NCBI GenBank assembly: GCA_018436785.1
Contig: JAHDKR010000054.1
Span: 1-55,557, forward strand
Direction of reading: 5' to 3'
From: Synergistaceae bacterium
Lineage (GTDB): Bacteria > Synergistota > Synergistia > Synergistales > Aminobacteriaceae
DNA length: 55,557 nucleotides
Below, one piece after another: positions 25,683 to 33,681 of this stretch (within the stretch, counting starts at the first letter, position 1; each line of letters opens with the position of its first letter). Made by a program: the position numbers and the translations under genes. The notes under the pieces are model-generated. The model had not been told where the DNA came from, did not search any database, and saw only the letters and a list, made by a program, of their open reading frames with translations.

Positions 25683-27694
25683 CGTACCTCCTTCACAAAG
25701 GGTACAGAAGCTCCCGGAGCGGAGTGAACCGTTCGGGCCGTTTCCGAGGCAGCCTTCGCCTCGTAGACGTTCTCGCAGGGAGCGGCGGAAGCCTTCTGCA
25801 TTTCGACCCCGAGCCTTCCGGCGAGTTCCTTCATGATAACCGACAGCCCTTTTATATTGCCGGTGGGCGCGGTCACAAGGTTCATTCTGCGGCGTTCCCC
25901 TTCCAGGGTGCAGTAGTGACCGCTTCGTTCAAACCATGCCGGAGCCGGCAGCAACACGTCCGCCATGTTCACCAGAGGATGCACCATGAAGGGAGTGTGC
26001 ACCACGACGAAGCGCGCACGGGTCATGGCTTCCAGCGAACGTTTGTCCTCCGCGACCATCCCCGTCGAGAGCACATAGAGGAAGTCGAGATGTCCGTCGC
26101 TCACCCAGTCGCTCTCCCCCGTGATTGTGTTCAACGCTCCCAGGCTGTTTCCGGCCCGCAGCATCGGAACGACTCCAAGTCCGTCCTCGAAGAACGCCTT
26201 CGAGGCGACAGCCAGGTTCACAGCCTCGGTAACAAGCAGAGGATTCTCCTCGGCAAGCTTCGAGCCGATGACCACAACGGGTTTTTTCGCATTCCGAAGG
26301 ATGGACGCAATCTCCTTGACCTCCGGAGCCGCTCCATCCTCGTCGCCCTCCACGGCCTTACGCAGAGCGGTAAGAAGAGAGAGCATGTTCTTTTCCGTTG
26401 TTCTGAGATCCTGATCAGAAATGCCATCGAATGGATTCTTTCCGCTGGAGACGTTGATAAGCTTCGCTCGCTCGATGACGGTCGATACACGAATGTAACT
26501 TGCAGCAACCGGAGCTTCTTCCTGCGGGTTCGCCTCGACGACGACGATAGCGTCGCTCGCCAGAATATTATGAGCGCCTGTGAACGGGCGAACCCCCTGG
26601 TCGGCGAAGGGTTTCAGCCCTCTCACGAAGCCGCGAAGCATATTGCCGTAGAAGCCGTCCATCTTTTTCATCTCCAGCGTGTCGCGGAAGAAGGATGAGA
26701 TCACCGTCAGCTCTTCGTCGGTCGAAAGTTCGCTCACAAGCGCTCCGGCCCTGTCGGCCTTCAGCGCGGGAGCCATTCTTTCAGCGATCAGATCCAATGC
26801 CTCTTCCCACGACGCCTCCCGGAAGGAGGAACCGGTACGGATCATAGGAACGGAGAGACGCTCGCGTTCCGTGGATTTCGGAAGCCACCAGCGCCCCATG
26901 TGGCAGAGCTGTCCGCCGTCAGGACTGTCGCCGGAGATACCTTCTACCCGGACGACGCTCCCCGTGCGAACGTACGCTTTGATCTTACACCCGAGCGAAC
27001 AGAGCGGACAGATGCTCTCCACCTGGTCGTCGCAGTCATGACGACGGCCGCGGTAGACAAAATCGCGAAGAGTGATCGTCCCGGTCGGGCAGACCTGTGC
27101 GCACGCGCCGCACGAGACGCAGGAATCGCTCTCGCCGAGCTGTCTGCCGAAGTCCGCCATGATGTTGGTCCCCCATCCGCGCTTTTCGAGGTCCAGCGTA
27201 TGCGCGCCGACCTTCTCGGCGCAGACCCTGATGCAGCGAAGACAGAGGATACAACGGTTGTGGTCTATCTGGATGTTCGGGTCCGAAGCGTCGTTATGGA
27301 ACGTCTCGTACAGGAACGGATAACGGACATTGTCCATGCCGTGTTCGATGGCAAGGCGCTGCAGCTCGCAGTCTCCCGTCTGCGAGCAGAACATGCAGAA
27401 GTGGTTCCGCCCGGCGAAGAGCAGCTCCAGTATCTGCCGTCGATACTTTCCAAGCTTTTCGGTCTTCGTCGAAACCTGCATGTTGTTCTCGGCCGGCGTT
27501 GTGCACGCGGTAAGGAGCTTAGCATTGCCGGCCACTTCGACGACGCACATTCTGCAGGAACCGATAGGAGTCAGTCCCTCCATCCAGCAAAGGGTCGGGA
27601 TATATATATTGTTCTTCCGGGCGACCTGAAGGATAGTCTCTCCTTTCGACGCCCTGCACTCCACTCCGTCGATGACGAGGGTGATTTCACTCAT
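25679..27694 (-). CDS. hydA: NuoG/HydA-like iron-sulfur subunit of the hydrogenase with a molybdopterin-oxidoreductase-like domain
   Basis: 671 residues: [2Fe-2S] ferredoxin domain (Cys36, 47, 50, 64), His-Cys [4Fe-4S] motif (HFCMFCSQTGDC), a two-cluster ferredoxin domain (CILCLRCIRVC and CVSCGACAQVC), then CPLCSLGCKI and LCHMGRW, the [4Fe-4S] entry of a molybdopterin-oxidoreductase fold that fills the rest. It lacks an H-cluster domain, so it serves as electron conduit to the [NiFe] subunits, unlike the HydA of [FeFe] enzymes. The molybdopterin domain is probably structural, as in NuoG. AGGAGGAAAA precedes the ATG; overlaps hydS by four bases. Confidence 0.9.
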   Translation of the reverse strand: MSEITLVIDGVECRASKGETILQVARKNNIYIPTLCWMEGLTPIGSCRMCVVEVAGNAKLLTACTTPAENNMQVSTKTEKLGKYRRQILELLFAGRNHFCMFCSQTGDCELQRLAIEHGMDNVRYPFLYETFHNDASDPNIQIDHNRCILCLRCIRVCAEKVGAHTLDLEKRGWGTNIMADFGRQLGESDSCVSCGACAQVCPTGTITLRDFVYRGRRHDCDDQVESICPLCSLGCKIKAYVRTGSVVRVEGISGDSPDGGQLCHMGRWWLPKSTERERLSVPMIRTGSSFREASWEEALDLIAERMAPALKADRAGALVSELSTDEELTVISSFFRDTLEMKKMDGFYGNMLRGFVRGLKPFADQGVRPFTGAHNILASDAIVVVEANPQEEAPVAASYIRVSTVIERAKLINVSSGKNPFDGISDQDLRTTEKNMLSLLTALRKAVEGDEDGAAPEVKEIASILRNAKKPVVVIGSKLAEENPLLVTEAVNLAVASKAFFEDGLGVVPMLRAGNSLGALNTITGESDWVSDGHLDFLYVLSTGMVAEDKRSLEAMTRARFVVVHTPFMVHPLVNMADVLLPAPAWFERSGHYCTLEGERRRMNLVTAPTGNIKGLSVIMKELAGRLGVEMQKASAAPCENVYEAKAASETARTVHSAPGASVPFVKEVR

Positions 27695-27713
27695 GAGTTT
27701 TCCTCCTCCACGA

Positions 27714-29507
27714 CTACTTTTTCTCGATGGCGCCGAAGGGGCACTTCTCGAAGCACGTCCCGCATCGGATGCACTTGTCGGTCTCTATGCGGTACCCCGA
27801 ATTCCGGTCGCCGGGGATACAGTGGACAGGGCAGTTCTTGGCGCAGATACCGCACTTCTTGCACACGTCTTGAAGAATAGTGTACCGGAGCAGCGCGGTA
27901 CAGGCCCCGGCCGGGCATCTCTTGTCCCGGATATGCGCGATATACTCCTCCCTAAAGTAGCGGAGGGTCGTCAGCACCGGGTTCGGCGCAGTCTGCCCGA
28001 GTCCGCACAGGGACATGTCGCGCACCATGTGCGCAAGCTCTTCCAGCGTGTCGAGATCCTCCATGGTTCCCTTGCCCTCGGTGATCTTCTCCAGAAGCAG
28101 CAGCATGTGCTTCGTTCCCTCTCTGCAGGGAACGCACTTGCCGCATGACTCTTTCTGCGTGAATTCGAGGAAGAACTTCGCCACGTCGACCATACAGTTG
28201 TCCTCGTCCATGACCACCAGCCCGCCTGATCCCATGATCGCGCCGAGCGCCGTAAGCGACTCGTAGCTCACCGGAGTGTCCAGATGCTCCTCGGTCAGAC
28301 AGCCTCCGCTGGGACCGCCTATCTGCACGGCCTTGAACTTCTTGTCATTGAGAATGCCGCCGCCGATGTCGAAAACGATTTCCCGGAGGGTAATGCCCAT
28401 CGGTACCTCGACGAGCCCGGTGTGCTTCACCTTGCCCGTCAGGGCGAAGACCTTCGTCCCTTTCGACTTCTCCGTTCCCATCGAGGCGTACCATTCGCCG
28501 CCGTTACTGATTATCTGCGGAACGTTGGCCCACGTCTCGACGTTGTTGATGTTCGTCGGATATCCCCAAAGGCCGGAATTCGCCGGAAAAGGAGGTCGAG
28601 GACGAGGCATGCCGCGCCGCCCTTCGATGGACCCCATCAGCGCGGTCTCCTCGCCGCAAACGAACGCTCCGGCGCCTTCTTTTATATGCAGGTGAAAGGA
28701 AAAAGAGCTGTTCATAATGCTGTCGCCGAGCAGTCCGTACCCCTCGGCCGCAGTGATCGCTTGTTTCAGGCGTTCTATTGCCAGCGGGTATTCCGCCCGG
28801 CAGTAAATGTATCCCTCGTCGGCCCCCATCGCATAGGCGCCGAGCATCATACCCTCGATCACGCTGTGCGGGTCTCCCTCAAGTATGGAACGGTCCATAA
28901 ACGCGCCGGGGTCCCCCTCGTCGGCGTTACAGATAACATACTTTTTCTCCCCGCCGGCAGCGGCGCAGAAACTCCATTTCAACCCTGTGGGGAATCCCCC
29001 GCCCCCTCTTCCGCGGAGGCCGGAGGTTTTCACCTCATCAATTACCTGCGCCGGAGTCATCGAGGTGATCGCCTTGCCGAGGGCCTCGTACCCTCCCCTG
29101 GCGATATATTCGTCGATATTCTCCGGATTGATATAGCCGCAGTTCGCAAGGGCTATCCTGTGCTGCTTCCCGTAGAAAGGTATATCCTTGTAATGCGGCA
29201 ATGCGGGCATATCGCCCGAACCTTCGTACATGAGGCGCTGCACCGGACGTCCTTTGTAGATGTGTTCCTCGACGATCTCAGGAACATCGTTCGCCGTTAC
29301 CTTGCAGTAGAACGTTCCTTCAGGGTACACGACAACGATGGGCCCCATCTCGCACATGCCGTGACATCCGGTCGGGACGACCAGGACCTCTCCGTCGAGC
29401 TTCCGCCGCGCAAGCTCCTGTTTAAAGGAGCCGATGACCTCCGCGGCGCCGCTGGAAGTACATCCGGTACCGCCGCAGATAAGAACATGGGATCGGAAAA
29501 TTGTCAT
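27714..29507 (-). CDS. hydB: NuoF/HydB-like flavoprotein subunit of the hydrogenase
   Basis: 597 residues. N-terminal thioredoxin-like [2Fe-2S] domain (LICGGTGCTSSG, then GCHGMCEMGP), NADH/FMN-binding core with GLRGRGGGGFPTGLKW and NADEGDPGAFMDRSILE, the [4Fe-4S] motif ESCGKCVPCREG, and a C-terminal two-cluster ferredoxin (CKKCGICAKNCP and CIRCGTCFEKCP). This layout is that of the bifurcating HydB/HndC family rather than plain NuoF. It is the NAD(H) site and the proposed place where electrons from H2 split between NAD+ and ferredoxin. Confidence 0.94.
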   Translation of the reverse strand: MTIFRSHVLICGGTGCTSSGAAEVIGSFKQELARRKLDGEVLVVPTGCHGMCEMGPIVVVYPEGTFYCKVTANDVPEIVEEHIYKGRPVQRLMYEGSGDMPALPHYKDIPFYGKQHRIALANCGYINPENIDEYIARGGYEALGKAITSMTPAQVIDEVKTSGLRGRGGGGFPTGLKWSFCAAAGGEKKYVICNADEGDPGAFMDRSILEGDPHSVIEGMMLGAYAMGADEGYIYCRAEYPLAIERLKQAITAAEGYGLLGDSIMNSSFSFHLHIKEGAGAFVCGEETALMGSIEGRRGMPRPRPPFPANSGLWGYPTNINNVETWANVPQIISNGGEWYASMGTEKSKGTKVFALTGKVKHTGLVEVPMGITLREIVFDIGGGILNDKKFKAVQIGGPSGGCLTEEHLDTPVSYESLTALGAIMGSGGLVVMDEDNCMVDVAKFFLEFTQKESCGKCVPCREGTKHMLLLLEKITEGKGTMEDLDTLEELAHMVRDMSLCGLGQTAPNPVLTTLRYFREEYIAHIRDKRCPAGACTALLRYTILQDVCKKCGICAKNCPVHCIPGDRNSGYRIETDKCIRCGTCFEKCPFGAIEKK

Positions 29508-29525
29508 TCGTCCTTCTCCTTCCGC

Positions 29526-29900
29526 TCAGTCGGCCCGCCCGATGGCCAGCTTCTCCACGACGCGTCCGTTCACGACGTGTTCCGCGATGATCGTCGGGAC
29601 ATCCTCCGGTTTCACGCGGCCGTACGTCACTCTCTGCCCTGAACGGATCACATCGAGCAGGGGTTCGTCCTGGCACATGCCGATACACCCCGTCGTCTGC
29701 ACCGCAATATCATCGAGGTTACGCCTGGCAAGCTCCGACATCACCTCGTTGAGTATCTCCCGAGCTCCTGCCGCGATACCGCAGGTTCCCATACCGACAA
29801 TAACGGTCGTTCCGCCTCCCGAACGCGCCGAGGAGAGGTCTTTCGAGTTTTCGCGTATCTTCCGAAGGTCATCGAGACTCGTGATCTTTTTCTGCTCCAT
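29526..29900 (-). CDS. Thioredoxin-like [2Fe-2S] ferredoxin (HndB-like)
   Basis: 124 residues with a thioredoxin-like [2Fe-2S] pattern: VGMGTCGIAAGA and later TTGCIGMCQDEP give the four cysteines. Same size and layout as HndB of the Desulfovibrio NADP-reducing hydrogenase. The ATG at 29900 is preceded by GGGGGAAG; an upstream in-frame start 11 codons earlier overlaps the hydC gene and lacks a ribosome site. Likely an extra electron-transfer subunit of the complex. Confidence 0.9.
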   Translation of the reverse strand: MEQKKITSLDDLRKIRENSKDLSSARSGGGTTVIVGMGTCGIAAGAREILNEVMSELARRNLDDIAVQTTGCIGMCQDEPLLDVIRSGQRVTYGRVKPEDVPTIIAEHVVNGRVVEKLAIGRAD

Positions 29901-29916
29901 TCGCTCTTCCCCCGTT

Positions 29917-30387
29917 CTACTCGAACTTGTCAAGAATGCCCTTCACCATGTCGGGAACGAGCCTTCCGAATGTCTGCGTATCGACCATCATCACCGGGGC
30001 AAGACCGCATGCGCCGAGACAGGCCACAGGCTCTATAGTAAACCGGAGATCCTCAGTGGTCTCGTTCTCGCCAACCCCGATAAGATTCTTCACCTTCTCG
30101 AGAATCTTGAGACTTCCCCGAACGTGGCAAGCCGTCCCCCTACAGACGCGCACAACATGTCGTCCCCGAGGCTTCAGGTGAAATTGGGCGTAAAACGTCG
30201 CAACGCCGTAAATTTCAGACGGCGGGATCTTCAGCTCCCGGGAAATAGTTTCCAACGCCTCTTGCGGCAAATACCCAAGCTGCGCCTGAACAGCCTGTAA
30301 AATCGGGATAAGGCCGCCGTTCCTCTCTCTCCAGGGTTCTGTAATCTTTCGTGTCTTCTCGCGGATTTCTTCAACGCTGAAAGCCAT
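29917..30387 (-). CDS. hydC: NuoE/HydC-like [2Fe-2S] subunit of the hydrogenase
   Basis: 156 residues with a helical N-terminal region and a thioredoxin-fold [2Fe-2S] domain whose ligands are Cys82, Cys87 (VCRGTACHVRGS) and Cys123, Cys127 (CLGACGLAP). First gene of the operon hydC - hndB-like - hydB - hydA - hydS - hydL - protease. AAGGAGGGG precedes the ATG. The promoter and a Rex-type operator lie just upstream. Confidence 0.94.
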   Translation of the reverse strand: MAFSVEEIREKTRKITEPWRERNGGLIPILQAVQAQLGYLPQEALETISRELKIPPSEIYGVATFYAQFHLKPRGRHVVRVCRGTACHVRGSLKILEKVKNLIGVGENETTEDLRFTIEPVACLGACGLAPVMMVDTQTFGRLVPDMVKGILDKFE

Positions 30388-30418
30388 GATTCCCCTCCTT
30401 TTTTAACAGAACATAGGA

Positions 30419-30436
30419 TTGTGCACAATATCACAA
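30419..30436. promoter_or_regulatory. Rex-type operator upstream of the hydrogenase operon
   Basis: TTGTGCACAATATCACAA matches the Rex consensus TTGTGA-N6-TCACAA at 11 of 12 defined positions. It lies 9-26 bases downstream of the -10 box of the minus-strand promoter, where binding would block initiation or early elongation. Rex is a repressor released by NADH, so a high NADH/NAD+ ratio would induce the hydrogenase. No rex gene is in the window. Confidence 0.72.
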
Positions 30437-30444
30437 TGAAAAAT

Positions 30445-30473
30445 ATCATATCATAGGCAGGAACCAAAAACAA
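30445..30473 (-). promoter_or_regulatory. Promoter of the hydrogenase operon
   Basis: On the minus strand TTGTTT (30473-30468), 17 bases, TATGAT (30450-30445). A second overlapping TATGAT lies at 30455-30450. The Rex-type operator follows directly. Confidence 0.65.
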
Positions 30474-30520
30474 GTAATTGAAAAGTGTATACTTTATATT
30501 GCCGATACATCTCCCCGACA

Positions 30521-30529
30521 TGCTATAAT
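30521..30529 (+). promoter_or_regulatory. Extended -10 promoter of the molybdopterin-binding protein gene
   Basis: TGCTATAAT, a TGn extended -10 with perfect TATAAT (30524-30529), 50 bases upstream of the ATG at 30579. No clear -35 box at the normal spacing. Confidence 0.65.
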
Positions 30530-30578
30530 AGCCGCGGTTTTCATCGTAAAGATGTTTTATAAAGAGCGAGGGGAAAGA

Positions 30579-31601
30579 ATGGCCAGAATAGAGTACGTAA
30601 ACATTGAAGATGCGTTGGGAATGGCTCTTTCGCACGACATGACCCAGATCGATGTCAAGTCCGGTTACAAGGGCGCCCGCTTCAAGAGAGGACACATTGT
30701 CAAACCTGAAGATCTTCCGGTGCTCAGGAGCATGGGGAAGAATTCCATTTCGGTCCTCTACCTGGAGGAAGGCGACGTTCACGAAGACGACGCCGCCCTC
30801 AGGCTTGCACACCGCCTTGCAGGCGAGGGCCTCCGTATGGAGGGTCCCGAGGAGGGAAAAGTCTCGCTCTTCGCCGAATGGAACGGACTGATCGTGTACG
30901 ACGAAGAGTCCATTCACACAATCAACGAGGATGTCGACTGGATTGCCGTTACAACGCCGAACAAGGTTCCCGTCAAAAAGGGAGAACCCGCCGCCGGTAT
31001 CCGCGTCGTTCCGTTGACGATGCGCGAAGAGCAGATCCGCAAGGCGGAAGCGGCTGCGCTTCCGCTCACAGTCTTTCCGTTCCACCCTCTGAAAACAGCG
31101 CTTGTCACCACAGGACGCGAGATCGTCGAAGGGCGCATCCGCGACGCTTTCGCGCCGAAGCTGGTGCGCAAGCTGGCGTTCTACGGATCGACCCTGATGG
31201 AACAGGTCATTACAGGCGACGAAAAGGACGAAATCGCCCGTGCCATTCAGTCCTTCATCGACAAGGGGGCCGAGCTGATCATCGTCACCGGAGGCATGAG
31301 CGTCGACGCGGACGACCGGACCGGGGCGGCCATAGTCCAAGTTTCCGACAGCGTGGTGTTCAACGGCGTTCCGGCACTTCCGGGCGCCCGCCTGATGCTT
31401 GCGCTTCAGGACAAGACGAAGATTATCGGAGCTCCGGCATGCGTTGTGCATGACGAATGGACCAGCATGGATATCCTTCTCAACCGTCTCTTCGCGGGGC
31501 TCATCCCCACGCTCTCCGAAGTCCGCCGATGGGGCGCAGGCGGTCTTTGCAGAAAGTGCCGTACATGCAACTATCCCGTGTGCGCCTTTGCCGCGAGGTA
31601 A
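30579..31601 (+). CDS. Molybdopterin-binding protein (MoCF/MoeA-like domain)
   Basis: 340 residues. The second half holds a MoaB/MoeA-type molybdopterin-binding domain (ALVTTGREIVEGRI, then IIVTGGMSVDADDRTG, where MoeA has TGG-S-GDxD). A cysteine-rich tail (CRKCRTCNYPVCAFAAR) may bind metal. The first half resembles MoeA domains only loosely. It may handle pterin intermediates for tungsten or molybdenum enzymes such as the AOR here; that is inference. Start at ATG 30579 after GAGGGGAAAG. Stop overlaps the Fur-family gene start (TAATG). Confidence 0.83.
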   Translation: MARIEYVNIEDALGMALSHDMTQIDVKSGYKGARFKRGHIVKPEDLPVLRSMGKNSISVLYLEEGDVHEDDAALRLAHRLAGEGLRMEGPEEGKVSLFAEWNGLIVYDEESIHTINEDVDWIAVTTPNKVPVKKGEPAAGIRVVPLTMREEQIRKAEAAALPLTVFPFHPLKTALVTTGREIVEGRIRDAFAPKLVRKLAFYGSTLMEQVITGDEKDEIARAIQSFIDKGAELIIVTGGMSVDADDRTGAAIVQVSDSVVFNGVPALPGARLMLALQDKTKIIGAPACVVHDEWTSMDILLNRLFAGLIPTLSEVRRWGAGGLCRKCRTCNYPVCAFAAR

Positions 31602-32029
31602 TGGAACCCGCCGCGCTCCTGAGGGCACGAGAAATTCGTCCAACGCCGCTGCGAAAAGAAGCGCTCGCGCTTCTTTTCGCAGCGGGAGTCCCTCTTTCTC
31701 TCAAAACCCTGTCCGAGCGCTTCCAGGGGAAGCCGCCCGACAGGGTTTCGTTGTACAGGACATTGACGCTCCTTGAGCTGAAAGGAATCGTCCACAAAGT
31801 CCTTGGAGCGGACGGGGCTTGGCGATACTGTGCGCACCCTCCGGAAGAGAGCGGCTGCCCGGGAAATCACGCGCACTTTCTCTGCCTGGAATGCGGCTCC
31901 ATGTTCTGCCTTCAAGACCAGCCTCTACCTGTGCTTACGCTACCGGACGGCTGCGTGGTAGAGGGCAAACAGCTGCTCGCCTACGGTCTCTGCAAGGAGT
32001 GCGCAGAACTTCGCACAAAAGGAAAATAA
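31601..32029 (+). CDS. Fur-family transcriptional regulator
   Basis: 142 residues. An N-terminal winged helix (about 10-80; RPTPLRKEALALLF and DRVSLYRTLTLLELKGIV are typical Fur helices) and a C-terminal dimerisation domain with two Cys-x-x-Cys pairs (CLECGSMFC, CKECAEL) that would hold structural zinc. The His-rich sensory site is reduced (NHAHFLCLEC), so whether it senses iron, zinc or peroxide cannot be told. The start overlaps the previous stop; a short GAGGT lies only two bases away, so translation is probably coupled. Confidence 0.88.
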   Translation: MEPAALLRAREIRPTPLRKEALALLFAAGVPLSLKTLSERFQGKPPDRVSLYRTLTLLELKGIVHKVLGADGAWRYCAHPPEESGCPGNHAHFLCLECGSMFCLQDQPLPVLTLPDGCVVEGKQLLAYGLCKECAELRTKGK

Positions 32030-32039
32030 ACGCTCCTAT

Positions 32040-32744
32040 TCAACGGACGCGAAACCTGAGACGCTTCTCCCCTTCTTCCGAAAGGCCAAGACCGGGGAGT
32101 ATTTTTTTTAAATACTCCTCTGAACCAGTCCCGGAAAGGAAGCCGTTCACCTTCGTCGCCGCGGGAGAGTTCATAAAATCCTCCGCAGTGGCGTAGTTAT
32201 TCATGAAATCCGTCATCAACACGTGCTCCTGCCGCAGGTAGTACTTCTGGTGATAGTCTTCCGCCGGATAGAAGCGCTTCAGCGGCTCTATGGAAGTCTG
32301 CACTCCAGTTCCGCGAGACGTTTTCACCTTTTCACGGCTTTTCTCCGCTGCACGACGCTGCTCTTCGTTTGCTACAAAGATGGCGGAACGGTACTGCGTC
32401 GACCAGGAGGGAGCCGACGGGTTATGACTACTCCAGAAGACACTCAGCAACTCTTCGTACGAGAGCGCTTCGGGATCGTAATCGATCTGAATTGTCTCCG
32501 AATGATCTCCTATCTCTTCGTAGGTAGGGTCCGGCGTCGTTCCTCCCGCATAGCCGACGCGGGTACGGATCACGCCTTCAAGAAGCCCGAACCGGGCATC
32601 CGGTCCCCAAAATCAGCCAAGAGCAAAGGACGCTGTCTGAAAAACCTCCGGAGCGTTTTCATCCAGAGGAGGCCGAAAAGCCGCGTACCCCTTCTCCGCG
32701 GTGAAGAACAACGCCAAAAGAAGCAACGATTCCAATATTCTCAT
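32040..32744 (-). CDS. msrA: Peptide methionine sulfoxide reductase MsrA, selenoprotein, exported
   Basis: Reduces methionine-S-sulfoxide in proteins. Read from ATG 32744 (after GGAGGTGAGAGAG), the frame gives a signal peptide (MRILESLLLLALFFTAEKGYA), then ASFALG-UGA-FWGPDARFG, RTRVGYAGGTTPDPTYEEIG and DHSETIQIDYDP. The UGA at 32615-32613 is exactly the catalytic position of the MsrA GCFWG motif, so it encodes Sec44 (GUFWG). The rest is a full-length MsrA fold of 234 residues with no cysteine at all, so there is no resolving Cys. A conventional call would begin at the GTG 32573 and lose the active site. Sec-containing MsrA is known in some algae and clostridia. A signal peptide implies periplasmic action. 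Confidence 0.9.
32585..32597 (-). promoter_or_regulatory. Candidate bacterial SECIS hairpin in msrA
   Basis: In the mRNA, GCCC-GGUUC-GGGC (32597-32585) forms a compact hairpin whose loop starts with G about 20 bases after the UGA. Outer A-U and G-C pairs extend the stem past a U-U mismatch. Position and loop G agree with bacterial SECIS rules. Confidence 0.55.
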
Positions 32745-32889
32745 CTCTCTCACCTCCAAATTCTTTGTTTCATCCACTATGATACACTACTTTAGCTCTA
32801 ACCGTACCCTGTAAAAGATCAGCAATATGGCGGAAGTGATAGAATTACTTCATCATCACTCTCCGTAAGGAAAGAAGAAAGGAGACACA

Positions 32890-33669
32890 ATGAAAGAATC
32901 ATCCGTGGATCTGTATTTTTTCTCGGGGACGGGGAACACCCTTCTCGCTGCTCGAGCGGTAGCCGAAGGGCTTCGCGCAGGGGGGAAATCAGTCCGTCTG
33001 CTCCGCCTCGAAAAGGGGATATCGGCTCCGAAGGGGGATACGGCGCTTGGCGTCGCTGTAACGACCGCCTGTTTCTCGACCTATCCGTTTGTCTGGGAGG
33101 CTCTGGAGCAGCTTCCGTCAGGAGAAGGACGGAGCGCATTCGCGATCTCCACAATGGGAGGGTATTCAGGGGGACTGCGATCGCCTCTTCGAAAATTGCT
33201 CGACAAAAAGGGGTACAGGACGCTCGGGTATGCGGAATTCGTTATGCCGTCAAACTATGCGAATAAAAGTATCCCGCAGGAAGCGAACAGGGGAAAAATC
33301 CAGAAATGCGAGGCGAAGGCTCGCGAATTTGCGCTCGCGCTTCTCGAAGATCGCGCCACATGGCGCAGCGGGGGACCGTTTTCGCCGTTTTTCAACTGGA
33401 TGGCGCGAAAGAAAGCGCCATGGAGAATGATGAAACGCTCGTTCCCGCTCGAAATCGACAAGAGCAGGTGTATTCAGTGCGGAAAGTGCGCCCGTCTTTG
33501 CCCTGCGAAAAACATCGTCATGGAGGAGTACCCGCGTTTCCTTGATCACTGTGTCGTCTGCCAGCGATGCATCGCTTTCTGCCCTCCTGCCGCCATCGGC
33601 GTTCATGGGAAGAAGTACGAACAGTACAGGGCGGTGGAATACGATACGCTCGTATCCGACAAACTATAG
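32890..33669 (+). CDS. EFR1-family flavodoxin/ferredoxin fusion protein
   Basis: 259 residues. An N-terminal flavodoxin-like domain begins DLYFFSGTGNT (FMN phosphate loop) and includes TMGGYSGGLRSPLRKLL. A C-terminal two-cluster ferredoxin has CIQCGKCARLCP and CVVCQRCIAFCP (about 194-235). Such proteins are presumed cytoplasmic electron carriers, with partners unknown. AAAGGAGACACA precedes the ATG. The gene is 12 bases upstream of the Cys-Sec thioredoxin-like gene, so it may deliver electrons to that protein. It is divergent from msrA, the other selenoprotein. Confidence 0.9.
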   Translation: MKESSVDLYFFSGTGNTLLAARAVAEGLRAGGKSVRLLRLEKGISAPKGDTALGVAVTTACFSTYPFVWEALEQLPSGEGRSAFAISTMGGYSGGLRSPLRKLLDKKGYRTLGYAEFVMPSNYANKSIPQEANRGKIQKCEAKAREFALALLEDRATWRSGGPFSPFFNWMARKKAPWRMMKRSFPLEIDKSRCIQCGKCARLCPAKNIVMEEYPRFLDHCVVCQRCIAFCPPAAIGVHGKKYEQYRAVEYDTLVSDKL

Positions 33670-33681
33670 GGAGTGAAGCCT

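Noticed and set aside
32573..32744. Frameshift or nonsense mutation as explanation of the broken msrA 5' end
   Set aside because: The frame is unchanged on both sides of the UGA, the UGA is exactly at the catalytic Cys position, and a signal peptide and ribosome site are intact.
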